The notes below the pieces were generated by a model, which was given only the letters and a program-made list of their open reading frames with translations, was not told where the DNA came from and made no database searches. From Gammaproteobacteria bacterium RIFCSPLOWO2_02_FULL_61_13 (GTDB taxonomy: Bacteria > Pseudomonadota > Gammaproteobacteria > Eutrophobiales > Eutrophobiaceae): 32,049 nucleotides of DNA. The stretch spans positions 1-32,049 of the forward strand of contig MGYT01000010.1 in the NCBI GenBank assembly GCA_001801865.1. The letters run 5' to 3'. Positions 15,739-24,046 of the stretch are shown piece after piece. Position 1 is the stretch's first letter. Each line of letters opens with the position of its first letter. Made by a program: the position numbers and the translations under genes.

Positions 15739-16998
15739 TTAACCACCACCGGTGATATCGAAGACATCATCTTCCTTCTTGCCGTTCCCGGGGCGGGAAG
15801 ATTTGTCCTTGCCACGCTCAGCGCTGCCGGAAGCAGGCAGCAGCGTTTCCTCTGCCGCAACCGCGCCGCCACTGGCAGGCAGCAAGGTTTCATCGTCAGA
15901 CCCGCCCGCCGGCGCAGCGGTTGCGGAGGATCCTGGCAATAAGGTTTCATCGTCAGACCCGCCCGCCGGCGCAGCGGTTGCGGAGGATCCCGGCAGTAAT
16001 GTGGCCTCCGCGGATTCCACGCTTTCCCGTAACCCGTCCAGGTCGTCGCCGCCCGCATCCGGGCCCGGGTCCGCTTCCGGCTCAAGAACGAAATCCGATT
16101 GCACCGGCGCGGAAGCAGGTGCCGCCGCTGCGCCAGCGGGACGCGACCCGTCCTGGGCCAACACCGTGACACCGGACTCACCGAGTTCCGGCATGACAAA
16201 CTCGAACTCCAGTTTGTGCAGCCTCAGGCGATCACCATGTTTCAACCGAACTTCAGCGCTTACCGGCCGATCATTGACGAAGGTGCCATTGATACTGCCC
16301 TGATCCATGACCCAGTAACCAAAGTCCTTGAATTCAATCAGCGCATGCCGGCGCCCGATGGTAGCGCTGGGGATCACGATATAGTCGAGAAACTCCGTGT
16401 CCTTCCCGCCGACCCGCCCCAACATAATCGGCTTGAGGCCCAGCTTGTACATTCCCAGGGTCGTGCTGCCGCTGACATCGCGCAAAAAGGCCTCAGCCAC
16501 ATAACGGCGCTGTTCCTGGCGCGCCTCTCGACCACGCTTAAGCAGGATGATGATGATGGCAATCAAAGTGGTAATCAGCACGACCGCGGAGACAAGGATA
16601 AATATCGAACGCAGGCGATCGTCATTTCCCGCCGTGGAAACGGGACCGGAGGCCGGGACCACTGCGGGCGCTCCGGTTGACGATTCGACAACGGCCGGCG
16701 CCGTGCCGGTTACGGTGGATCCGGGTTCGATGGGCGCCGCCGCCGTATCGGTTACAGTGGATTCGGGTTCGATGGGCGCCGCCGCGTCGGTTGGCGCGGA
16801 TTCGGGCCCGGTTTGCGCCGGCGCCAGGTCCGAAATGCCTGGCGGTTCAGCCCCGGCAGGCGCCGCCGGATCTGACGCAATTGGTTGTTGTTCCGCCGCG
16901 TTATCCGGCACGGGGGATACCGGCTCATCCTGGGCATGGACCATGCCTGCACAGACGAACACAGTGACAAACAGGAAGCTGAACCAGCGCATGCTCAT
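15739..16998 (-). CDS. Exported, membrane-anchored FHA domain protein with repeated C-terminal tail
   Basis: Signal peptide MRWFSFLFVTVFVCAGMVHAQ, then a Pro/Ala/Glu/Thr-rich outer segment with a duplicated APIEPxSTVTxTA unit. A transmembrane helix at about 131-153 (SIFILVSAVVLITTLIAIII) is followed by basic residues, so the FHA domain (about 190-270) is cytoplasmic. FHA hallmarks are IMLGR, GRRHALIEF and DQGSINGTFVND. In place of the usual Ser-x-x-His this domain reads Gly-Arg-Arg-His, so phosphothreonine binding may be altered. The 150-residue tail contains ETLLPGSS/ETLLPASG four times. A TATAAT at 17037-17032 favours starts at 16998 or 16992 over 17031. No kinase gene is nearby. Function not assigned. 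Confidence 0.82.
   Translation of the reverse strand: MSMRWFSFLFVTVFVCAGMVHAQDEPVSPVPDNAAEQQPIASDPAAPAGAEPPGISDLAPAQTGPESAPTDAAAPIEPESTVTDTAAAPIEPGSTVTGTAPAVVESSTGAPAVVPASGPVSTAGNDDRLRSIFILVSAVVLITTLIAIIIILLKRGREARQEQRRYVAEAFLRDVSGSTTLGMYKLGLKPIMLGRVGGKDTEFLDYIVIPSATIGRRHALIEFKDFGYWVMDQGSINGTFVNDRPVSAEVRLKHGDRLRLHKLEFEFVMPELGESGVTVLAQDGSRPAGAAAAPASAPVQSDFVLEPEADPGPDAGGDDLDGLRESVESAEATLLPGSSATAAPAGGSDDETLLPGSSATAAPAGGSDDETLLPASGGAVAAEETLLPASGSAERGKDKSSRPGNGKKEDDVFDITGGG
15884..15997 (-). repeat. Two 57-bp coding tandem repeats
   Basis: Units 15884-15940 and 15941-15997 match at 55 of 57 positions and encode two copies of a 19-residue block containing ETLLPGSSATAAPAGGSDD. The multiple of three keeps frame. 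Near-identity at DNA level implies a recent duplication, so copy number may vary among strains. Confidence 0.9.
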
Positions 16999-17031
16999 GA
17001 CCGCGGCGTCCGGGCGCGAAGGGATTCGCAT

Positions 17032-17037
17032 ATTATA
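17032..17037 (-). promoter_or_regulatory. TATAAT -10 hexamer for the FHA gene
   Basis: A perfect TATAAT on the minus strand sits 33 bp before the chosen ATG. It directly abuts the upstream ATG at 17031, which argues against that ATG as start. No good -35 is seen at 16-18 bp; an activator or extended contacts may be needed. Confidence 0.45.
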
Positions 17038-17060
17038 CGGTTTGCAGCCTGTCCACTGCA

Positions 17061-17903
17061 TCACGGCCCGGGTTTCGGCCCACGAGCCACCGGCCGCGCC
17101 GGATCTGCGCACCACTCGCTCCATGAACCCACGTACAGCCGCGGCATTGGCAATCCTGCGGCTGTGGCAGCAAGTACATTGTGGCAGGCGGAAACGCCTG
17201 AGCCGCAATAAAATGTGACGTCACCGGGATCCGTCGCCCCATACATGGCCAGATGCTGCTGACGCAACCGGCCGGCAGGGAGAAAGCGTCCGGTCGCATC
17301 CAGGTTGTGCTTCCAGAAGTGGTTCCGTGCACCGGGGATATGCCCGGCGACCGGATCGATGGTCTCCACTTCTCCCGCATAACGGGCCGGCTCGCGGGAA
17401 TCCAGCAACAACGGCAGCTGACTCACTTCGTCCAGCCGGACCAGCATGTGCGGGTTGGGGGTTCCGGCAAACCGGGCAACCGGCCGATGAAACTCACCGG
17501 TTTCCTGTTCCACGCCGAGCTCCAGCCACGCCTGCCAGCCGCCGTCCAGGACCGCTGCCTTTCTGTGTCCCATGTATTGCAGCATCCACCACAACCGGCC
17601 GGCAATGGAGCCGCCGCCAGCGTCGTACACTATGACCTGCGAACCCGGGCCAATGCCGAATCCGGAAAAAACCTGCGTCAATCGTCCCGGCGTCGGCAGA
17701 GGATGGCGGCCGTGATCCGTTACCGGTTCGTCGCTCAAATGGTCATGGAGGTGCGCATACTGGGCGCCCGGGATATGGCCTGCCAGGTAGGCGCGAAATC
17801 CCGCGCCGGTGTCCAGCAGGTCGTAACGGCAGTCAATGACAACCCAGTCAGGCGCATCCCGGGCGGACTCAAATTCACGCGCATCAATAAGTGATATGAA
17901 CAT
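17061..17903 (-). CDS. sseA: 3-mercaptopyruvate/thiosulfate sulfurtransferase (tandem rhodanese)
   Basis: Two rhodanese domains: an inactive N-terminal one (about 5-125, with VVIDCRYDLLD and GHIPGAQYAHL) and the catalytic C-terminal one (about 155-270) with C233 in the loop CGSGVSA. CGSGVT/SA is the 3-mercaptopyruvate type of loop, whereas thiosulfate rhodaneses usually carry CRxGxR. It moves sulfane sulfur from mercaptopyruvate to cyanide or thiols. Length of 280 aa is normal. The ATG at 17903 is the only reasonable start, and the Shine-Dalgarno is weak. Divergent from the lipoprotein aminopeptidase and 62 bp upstream of the FHA gene. Its role among nearby sulfur genes is suggestive only. 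Confidence 0.93.
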   Translation of the reverse strand: MFISLIDAREFESARDAPDWVVIDCRYDLLDTGAGFRAYLAGHIPGAQYAHLHDHLSDEPVTDHGRHPLPTPGRLTQVFSGFGIGPGSQVIVYDAGGGSIAGRLWWMLQYMGHRKAAVLDGGWQAWLELGVEQETGEFHRPVARFAGTPNPHMLVRLDEVSQLPLLLDSREPARYAGEVETIDPVAGHIPGARNHFWKHNLDATGRFLPAGRLRQQHLAMYGATDPGDVTFYCGSGVSACHNVLAATAAGLPMPRLYVGSWSEWCADPARPVARGPKPGP

Positions 17904-17928
17904 CGGCAGGCATCATATAACGGCATCC

Positions 17929-19053
17929 GTGCCCCCAATAGCCCACAAACCGCTACGCCCATGCTGCGCCGGTTTCATGCTGATGGGCGTCTTGCTCGTG
18001 CTGTCGACTGCGATAAGCGGCTGCGCGACCCTGTCCTATTACCGGCAGTCGATAACCGGACAGCTGCAGATACTGGCGCAAAGGCAGGACATGCAGACGC
18101 TGGTGCTGGCGCCGGAGACACCGGAGTCCCGTAAAGCCCAGCTTCAGGCAGTGCCTGAACTGCTGCGATTTGCATCTGACCAATTGGCATTACCGGACAA
18201 TGGCAGCTACCGGACGTTTGTGGCACTGGAACAATCGTTCGTTGCCTGGAATGTATTTGCGACGCCCGGGCTGTCATTGGACGGTGTGCGATGGTGTTAT
18301 CCGATCGCCGGATGTTTCGGCTACCGCGGCTATTTTTCCGAAGCGGCGGCAAGGGCCGAGGCCGGGCACCTGCGCGCGTCCGGACATGACGTGTATGTAG
18401 GCGGCGTGGCGGCTTATTCCACACTCGGCTGGTTCAAGGACCCGATAGTCAGTTCCATGTTGCGCGCGGATCGACTGGATTTTGCAGCACTGTTGTTCCA
18501 CGAACTGGCGCACCAGAGACTATGGCTGCCGGACGACACGGACCTTAATGAGGCGTTCGCGGAGACCGTTGCGCGCATCGGCGTCGGGAAGCTGGCGCAA
18601 ACCTGGGGCGACATTGACTTGCAGCGATTTCACGAGCGCGCGCAGCAGGATGATCAATTCTTCGCGCTGGTGCTGAGGCACAAGCAACTATTGGCATCCT
18701 TGTACGCCACGAACCAGCCGGATGGGCGCAAACTGGAACTCAAGCAACAGCAATTCACCATGCTCCGGGCCGACTACCGGATGCTGAAGGCCGGATCGGG
18801 CGATCCCGGCCGATTTGATCATTGGCTGGAAACCGACTTGAATAATGCGAAACTTCTGGCGGTTTCCGCATACCGGGACCTGATGCCCGGCTTGCTGCAG
18901 GTCTATCAAAGCAGCAGTCGTGACCTGGAGACATTTTATGGGTTGCTGCGGCGGTTGCAGGATTGTTCTCTGGTCGACCGTCACCAATGGGTGCGGTCCG
19001 GGGGCACCCTGCCTGAATGCCGGGCACCCGGCAGGAATCCGCCGGATTCCTGA
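17929..19053 (+). CDS. Lipoprotein zinc aminopeptidase (PF10023-type)
   Basis: The N-terminus has a hydrophobic stretch (MLMGVLLVLSTAISGC) ending in a lipobox cysteine, so the mature protein is probably lipid-anchored in the envelope. The gluzincin motif HELAHQRLWLPDDTDLNEAFAETVA gives two zinc histidines, the catalytic Glu and a downstream Glu ligand. This matches the 'putative aminopeptidase' family common in proteobacteria. YFSEAAARAEAGHL and YSTLGWFKDPI are further family blocks. The start is uncertain: the GTG at 17929 supplies positive residues before the hydrophobic core (374 aa); ATG 17896 overlaps the divergent gene; ATG 17977 leaves no n-region. Substrate unknown. Confidence 0.82.
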   Translation: MPPIAHKPLRPCCAGFMLMGVLLVLSTAISGCATLSYYRQSITGQLQILAQRQDMQTLVLAPETPESRKAQLQAVPELLRFASDQLALPDNGSYRTFVALEQSFVAWNVFATPGLSLDGVRWCYPIAGCFGYRGYFSEAAARAEAGHLRASGHDVYVGGVAAYSTLGWFKDPIVSSMLRADRLDFAALLFHELAHQRLWLPDDTDLNEAFAETVARIGVGKLAQTWGDIDLQRFHERAQQDDQFFALVLRHKQLLASLYATNQPDGRKLELKQQQFTMLRADYRMLKAGSGDPGRFDHWLETDLNNAKLLAVSAYRDLMPGLLQVYQSSSRDLETFYGLLRRLQDCSLVDRHQWVRSGGTLPECRAPGRNPPDS

Positions 19054-19104
19054 AGCAGATCATGTCACTGGGTGACGTGGCCACGGACCTCCGCTTACAG
19101 TTTC

Positions 19105-19135
19105 TTGCCTTAATAGCGGTCTGGCACAGTATAAT
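19105..19135 (+). promoter_or_regulatory. Sigma-70-type promoter candidate for the second FHA gene
   Basis: TTGCCT at 19105-19110 and a perfect TATAAT at 19130-19135 are separated by 19 bases, slightly long. It would give a leader of about 65 nt before the ATG at 19206. Confidence 0.5.
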
Positions 19136-19205
19136 CGGCCCGAAACTTGCTTCGAATCTTGTTTAAAGAATCGGCGCGGTGCACTGACCAGCCCATGGAA
19201 TTCAA

Positions 19206-20093
19206 ATGCTGAACAAGCTTTTCGCGAAACCCATAGAGCTTCAGATTGGCGAGCAGCTGCTGAAGTTTTTTTCCATTAGGGACTTTGAATTCTGCCTGTC
19301 CGGTCGCACGTCGGTGCCCTCGCGCAAGATCACCGAGATGGTCAAGTTCACGCCCGAGCAGCTGAAAAAGGAGGCGCGCACCATCAAGGACATTGAGAAA
19401 CGCTTCGTCTCCATCCTGTCCAAATCCATTGAGGATCCGCTCAGCATCAATCGCAACATTCGCGAACTGGACCCGCTGATTTTTTCCCAGGACCATAATT
19501 GGCGCGACATCATTTCGTCCATGAACACCGGCGGCGATGAATTGAATCCGTTCCGGCGCGTGGCGTTGGTGAAATACATGCAGTACCTGTCATCGCGCCA
19601 GGAGATCATCAAATACCTGTACTCGGAAAAGAAGAAATTCATGGATGAACCCGGGCAACGCGAAAACGAGGCCGCGGAGAACACAAAATTCAAGGACACC
19701 CTGATCCTGGAAAATACGCTGTTCGAGCCGAATCTGGGCGCGGATAACAAAACCAGGGAATACGAGCGCCTGCCGAAGGGTGAGGTCATCAGCCTCACCG
19801 TGGAACCCAACGCGCAGGTGGAAATCCTGCTGTCCAAGCACGCGTGCAAGTTGGTTGCGGGCGAGACGCTGAAATTCATGGATCAGGCCGGCAGGCAGTA
19901 TGAATTGCGCAAGGGCCGCAATATCATCGGCCGGGACACCATCAGCAACATCATGATTGACCCGTCGCTACGCGACGTGTCCCGCCTGCACCTGGTAATC
20001 GAGAAAATTGACGAACACCACGTGAGCCTGACGGACATGTCGGCACACGGGACCTACCTGCCAATCCAGAATCTGCCACAAAAGCGCGGCTGA
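19206..20093 (+). CDS. Cytoplasmic protein with C-terminal FHA domain
   Basis: No signal peptide or membrane segment. Residues about 1-190 are charged and mostly helical and belong to no family I recognise (KFTPEQLKKEARTIKDIEKR, LNPFRRVALVKYMQYLSSRQ). The FHA domain occupies about 205-290: GRNIIGRDTISNIMIDPSLRD, then VSRLHLVIEKI with the canonical Ser-Arg-x-His, and LTDMSAHGTYLP in the NGT region. Phosphothreonine binding is therefore plausible, unlike the altered site in the FHA protein at 15739. ATG 19206 follows GGAATTCAA, a moderate Shine-Dalgarno. It has its own promoter candidate and is transcribed towards cysH. No kinase or phosphatase lies in the window. Function unknown. Confidence 0.8.
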   Translation: MLNKLFAKPIELQIGEQLLKFFSIRDFEFCLSGRTSVPSRKITEMVKFTPEQLKKEARTIKDIEKRFVSILSKSIEDPLSINRNIRELDPLIFSQDHNWRDIISSMNTGGDELNPFRRVALVKYMQYLSSRQEIIKYLYSEKKKFMDEPGQRENEAAENTKFKDTLILENTLFEPNLGADNKTREYERLPKGEVISLTVEPNAQVEILLSKHACKLVAGETLKFMDQAGRQYELRKGRNIIGRDTISNIMIDPSLRDVSRLHLVIEKIDEHHVSLTDMSAHGTYLPIQNLPQKRG

Positions 20094-20157
20094 ATTCGAC
20101 TGCCCGCCGCAACGGTGCAAATTCCGGGTCCGGCCGTCCTGGAGATTCGCACTATCA

Positions 20158-20203
20158 ATATGAACAGTTATTATTTATCGGAATAAAAATTCTTTGGTAG
20201 ACT
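20158..20203 (+). promoter_or_regulatory. Candidate CysB-controlled promoter region of cysH
   Basis: ATATGAACAGTTAT at 20158-20171 lies in an AT-rich block (TTATTTATCGGAATAAAAAT) that stands out from the GC-rich surroundings. A possible -10 TAGACT is at 20198-20203, with only a poor -35, as expected for an activator-dependent promoter. The same word, with one inserted base, occurs upstream of cysB (22378-22392). The link to CysB is inference. Confidence 0.45.
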
Positions 20204-20251
20204 TGTCGGCCCTTTGACTTTATTGCGCAATATCAAGGAGTTGATTGACTT

Positions 20252-20992
20252 ATGAGCGTAACGATGTTTGACGTCGCCTCTCGCGCCGCGGAATACGACG
20301 CCCGCGCGCCCCAGGATATTCTCCGTCTCGCACTGGAAAGTTTCGAAACCGTGGGGATTTCCTTCAGCGGAGCCGAGGATGTAGTTCTGATCGACATGGC
20401 GCTGAAGATTCGTCCGGACATCCGCGTTTTCTCGCTGGACACGGGGCGGTTGCATGTGGAGACCTACCGCTTCCTGGAACAGGTGCGCAAGCACTACCAC
20501 ATCGATATTGATGTGTTGTCACCGGACGCAGCCGGGGTGGAGAAAATGGTACGCGCAAAGGGATTGTTCAGTTTCTACCAGGAGGGCCACAAGGAATGCT
20601 GCGGCGTGCGCAAGGTGCTGCCGTTGCGGCGCAAGCTGGCGACCCTGGACGCATGGGTTACCGGACAGCGCAAGGACCAGAGCCCGGGGACCCGCGCCAA
20701 CGTACCGGTGGTCGAGGAAGATCGCGCGTTTTCCGCGGCCGGCCGGACGCTGTTCAAGTTCAACCCGCTGGCCAACTGGAGTTCAAAGCAGGTCTGGCAC
20801 TACATTCGCAGTAATGACGTCCCCTCCAATGAACTGCATCAGCGCGGGTTCATCAGCATTGGCTGCGAACCCTGCACGCGGCCGGTGCTGCCCAATCAGC
20901 ATGAGCGCGAGGGCCGGTGGTGGTGGGAAGAAGAAACCATGAAAGAATGCGGTTTGCATGCCGGCAACCCGGCAGTCCCGGGCAAAACCTGA
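20252..20992 (+). CDS. cysH: Assimilatory adenylyl-sulfate (APS) reductase, CysH family
   Basis: Reduces adenylyl sulfate to sulfite for cysteine synthesis, using electrons from thioredoxin or glutaredoxin. [15 protein letters not shown] and [13 protein letters not shown] are the nucleotide-binding parts. Two cysteine pairs, C116-C117 in [12 protein letters not shown] and C205/C208 in [10 protein letters not shown], are the 4Fe-4S ligands that distinguish the APS-using form from the clusterless PAPS reductase of E. coli. The catalytic cysteine is C233 in MKECGLH near the C-terminus. Length is 246 aa. ATG 20252 has AAGGAG 11 bp upstream. The CxxC protein gene begins 8 bp after the stop, so the two form an operon. 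Confidence 0.95.
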   Translation: MSVTMFDVASRAAEYDARAPQDILRLALESFETVGISFSGAEDVVLIDMALKIRPDIRVFSLDTGRLHVETYRFLEQVRKHYHIDIDVLSPDAAGVEKMVRAKGLFSFYQEGHKECCGVRKVLPLRRKLATLDAWVTGQRKDQSPGTRANVPVVEEDRAFSAAGRTLFKFNPLANWSSKQVWHYIRSNDVPSNELHQRGFISIGCEPCTRPVLPNQHEREGRWWWEEETMKECGLHAGNPAVPGKT

Positions 20993-21000
20993 ACGCTGCC

Positions 21001-21336
21001 ATGCGCATCACCATGGTCAAAAAGATCCTGGCAGACGGAAGTCCGTGCCGGAAATGCGCGGAGGTCGAGACCCGGCTCAGGGACAGTGGCCACCTCAACC
21101 GTATCGATAGCATTGTGATTGCAGACGAGCGGGATCCCGACAGCGAGGGGCAGAAACTGGCCCGGCGCCACGGCGTGGAACTGGCCCCTTTTTTCATCGT
21201 CGAGCAGGACGACGGGAGCACGCGCGTTTACACCATTTTTCTGCGCTTTTTGCGCGAGGTGCTGCAAGGGGAGGCCAACGCAAGCGACGAGGTGCAGGAA
21301 ATCATGGAGCGCGGCCCGAACCTGGATTTTCTGTAA
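21001..21336 (+). CDS. Small thioredoxin-fold CxxC protein linked to cysH
   Basis: A 111-aa cytoplasmic protein. MRITMVKKILADGSPCRKCAEVE places a CRKC pair (C16, C19) after a first beta strand, as in thioredoxins and glutaredoxins. The later block HGVELAPFFIVEQDDG has the cis-proline position of the fold (ELAPFF), and YTIFLRFLREVL forms a final helix. It lacks the WCGPC or CPYC active site, so it is not a standard Trx or Grx. ATG 21001 begins 8 bp after the cysH stop with no clear Shine-Dalgarno, suggesting coupling; ATG 21013 is an alternative. Position implies an electron donor or sulfur-relay partner for APS reductase, which is inference. Confidence 0.75.
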   Translation: MRITMVKKILADGSPCRKCAEVETRLRDSGHLNRIDSIVIADERDPDSEGQKLARRHGVELAPFFIVEQDDGSTRVYTIFLRFLREVLQGEANASDEVQEIMERGPNLDFL

Positions 21337-21349
21337 CTGGTGCACCCCT

Positions 21350-21393
21350 GTGCTGTGGAAACAACGGAACTTGTTCCGATGTTTCCACAGCAC
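21350..21393. terminator. Long hairpin between convergent CxxC and cysB genes
   Basis: GTGCTGTGGAAACA at 21350-21363 pairs perfectly with 21380-21393; an A-A mismatch and a further CGGAAC/GTTCCG stem extend it to 20 pairs. It starts 13 bp after one stop codon and 3 bp from the other, the expected place for a bidirectional terminator. It lacks a long U-tract, so it may act as a roadblock or mRNA-end stabiliser. Confidence 0.75.
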
Positions 21394-21396
21394 GGA

Positions 21397-22426
<1,030 letters not shown>

Positions 22427-22497
22427 TGGTCCCCCATAGAGTACAACGTCGAGTCATCTGTTGTGGCAGGCAGCCACCCATCGGGAGTCAGATCACC

Positions 22498-23286
22498 ATG
22501 GAGTTTCAACTTCCCTACACCGTGGCAGGATTTTTTGTGGGGTTTATCGTTGGACTCACCGGCGTTGGCGGTGGATCGCTGATGACCCCGCTGCTCGTGC
22601 TCCTGTTCGGCTTCAAGCCGGCGGTGGCGGTGGGCACCGACCTGCTTTACGCCGCCATCACCAAGTCCGGCGGCATCGTGGTGCATCAGCGCAAGGGCAA
22701 TATCGAGTGGCGCATTGTCCGCCTGCTGGCCTCCGGCAGTATTCCCGCCTCGCTGCTGTCGCTGTTGCTCCTGCGCTATCTGGATGCCGCCGGTGTCAAC
22801 TATGACCGCATGATCACACTGGTACTGGCAGTGGCGCTGATTCTGACGTCACTGGTGCTGGTGTTCCGCAAACAGATGGAGACCTTGAGCCAGAAGGAAA
22901 ATCTGGACCTTATTCGCACCCTGCATCGGCGCCTGCGTACCCCGATGACCATCACCTCCGGTGCATTCATTGGATTTTTTGTCACCTTGTCATCGGTGGG
23001 CGCAGGGGCACTGGGTGCGGCAATACTCTTCTTCCTGTATCCACGCATGCGTCCCATCACCATTGTCGGCACCGATCTTGCGCATGCGATACCCATTACC
23101 GCCATCGCCGGGCTGGGACATGCGCAGCTTGGCACGGTGGATTTCGTCCTGTTGGCGAATCTGCTGATCGGATCGCTGCCCGGTATCTATCTGGGCAGTC
23201 ACACCGGCTCCAGGGTGCCGGACCACGTCATGCGTCCCATCCTTGCCGGAATGCTGCTGTTAATCGGCGTGCGCATGGTGTTTTAA
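22498..23286 (+). CDS. TauE/SafE family sulfite/organosulfonate exporter-like permease
   Basis: Inner-membrane protein with about eight hydrophobic helices. Two family repeats start FFVGFIVGLTGVGGGSLMTPLL and GAFIGFFVTLSSVGAGALGAAIL, the inverted duplication typical of TauE/SafE. KPAVAVGTDLLYAAITKSGG and ITIVGTDLAHAIPITAIAG are the matching second halves. ATG 22498 (GGGAG 11 bp upstream) gives 262 aa; the track start at 22426 has no basis. Divergence from cysB and the shared operator-like word suggest sulfur control, so export of sulfite or related anions is a fair guess. Substrate specificity is not readable from sequence. Confidence 0.88.
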   Translation: MEFQLPYTVAGFFVGFIVGLTGVGGGSLMTPLLVLLFGFKPAVAVGTDLLYAAITKSGGIVVHQRKGNIEWRIVRLLASGSIPASLLSLLLLRYLDAAGVNYDRMITLVLAVALILTSLVLVFRKQMETLSQKENLDLIRTLHRRLRTPMTITSGAFIGFFVTLSSVGAGALGAAILFFLYPRMRPITIVGTDLAHAIPITAIAGLGHAQLGTVDFVLLANLLIGSLPGIYLGSHTGSRVPDHVMRPILAGMLLLIGVRMVF

Positions 23287-23289
23287 TCG

Positions 23290-23489
23290 CCGCTTGTGTG
23301 TTCCCGACACCAGCGGCATACGACCGGCATGGACGACCGCCACGGATGGCGGAAGTGCAGAAAACGCAGGGAGCGGTTTTCTGCCGGCGGAAGTGCAGAA
23401 AATGCAGGAGCAATTTTCTGCCAGTACGTCCATGTACATCGCCGCGTGTGTGCTCCTGCACACGCGGCATACAGTACGTCCGTGTACAT
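23290..23489. repeat. Cluster of short direct and inverted repeats downstream of tauE
   Basis: Two near-identical units in tandem (23348-23385, 23386-23422; period 38 bp) each begin GGCGGAAGTGCAGAAAA and fold as GCAGAAAAC/GTTTTCTGC or GCAGAAAAT/ATTTTCTGC hairpins. They are followed by CAGTACGTCCATGTACAT (23422-23439) and CAGTACGTCCGTGTACAT (23472-23489), 50 bp apart, around a perfect hairpin CCGCGTGTG/CACACGCGG (23442-23467). A degenerate copy of that last unit (TGTGTG...GCGGCATAC) starts near 23293. Short ORFs here are repeat-driven shadows. The first hairpins may also terminate tauE. Confidence 0.8.
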
Positions 23490-23490
23490 A

Positions 23491-23528
23491 AAAAACCCCG
23501 CGCGAATATGCTTATTCGGGCGGGGTTC
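23491..23528 (-). terminator. Strong intrinsic terminator of the DUF465 gene
   Basis: On the minus strand AACCCCGCCCGAATA pairs with TATTCGCGCGGGGTT across AGCA with a single mismatch, followed by TTTTTTATG. This long GC stem with a six-T tract lies 25-30 bp after the stop codon of the YdcH-like gene. Confidence 0.88.
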
Positions 23529-23554
23529 CACCGGCTCCGGCCGGTACATCGGAC

Positions 23555-23779
23555 TCAGACCTGGGCGCGCCGATACCCCTCGATAATCGCCGCCATCTTG
23601 TCCTTGAGCAGAAGTTTCTCCTTCTTCAGATTTTCGAGGCTGAATTCATCCATGGCCTCGGCGCGCAAGTTAGCGTCATGAACACGTTGCTTGAGTTCCA
23701 CATGTTTCTGATAAAGGCGCTGGAAATCCGTACTTTTCGAAAGCAACGTATCCACAATCTGCTGGTCATATTCAAACAT
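23555..23779 (-). CDS. YdcH/DUF465 family small protein
   Basis: A 74-residue cytoplasmic protein, strongly helical and charged: MFEYDQQIVDTLLSKSTDFQRLYQKHVELKQRV then LKKEKLLLKDKMAAIIEGYRR. The 'LxxxxxxFxxLxxxHxxLxxxI' helix followed by LKKEKLxLKDxI is the DUF465 pattern; members are small coiled-coil proteins of unknown role. The start was moved from 23938 to the ATG at 23779, which has an excellent AGGGGGAG Shine-Dalgarno and gives the usual family length. It is a single-gene transcript closed by the strong terminator, divergent from the metallohydrolase gene across 267 bp of gene-free DNA. Confidence 0.9.
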   Translation of the reverse strand: MFEYDQQIVDTLLSKSTDFQRLYQKHVELKQRVHDANLRAEAMDEFSLENLKKEKLLLKDKMAAIIEGYRRAQV

Positions 23780-24046
23780 GACTCCCCCTTTGGGTTTCTG
23801 AGTTGCTGTGGTTTTGCCTTGGACTGCGGGAAGGTGGAAAGACGGAATGAATACGGCTGCATGCCTTGTGGCCGGTCCCTGCCAGGCAGGGCCGTTGCCC
23901 CCTACGCGGTGGCTGAGTTTTTCTGGAAGCTTCATCATGCCTTTCCAGTGTTAACCTTAGTGCAGAAATTGCGCTTCCTCAAGACCCCGGCCCAACTTCG
24001 ACGGGAAATATTTTCATGCTTTTTTCCATCAATTAATCAAGACGTT
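23780..24046. other. Gene-free divergent gap
   Basis: 267 bp between the DUF465 start and the metallohydrolase start. The metallohydrolase frame stays open across most of it but shows no domain features. A small hairpin CCCTGC-CAG-GCAGGG lies near 23875-23889. The last 60 bp are AT-rich (AAATATTTTCATGCTTTTTT) and may hold the metallohydrolase promoter. No riboswitch was recognised. Confidence 0.5.

Noticed and set aside
19206-20093. Type VI secretion FHA/kinase locus
   Set aside because: No Tss genes, PpkA or PppA lie in the window; two FHA domains alone do not support it.
23290-23489. CRISPR array
   Set aside because: Only two copies of each repeat, unequal unit structure, hairpins inside the units, and no cas genes nearby.
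23283-23681. Overlapping short ORFs with Cys-rich repeats near 23.3-23.6 kb
   Set aside because: They arise from the tandem hairpin repeats in several frames at once and lack a credible start or conserved product.
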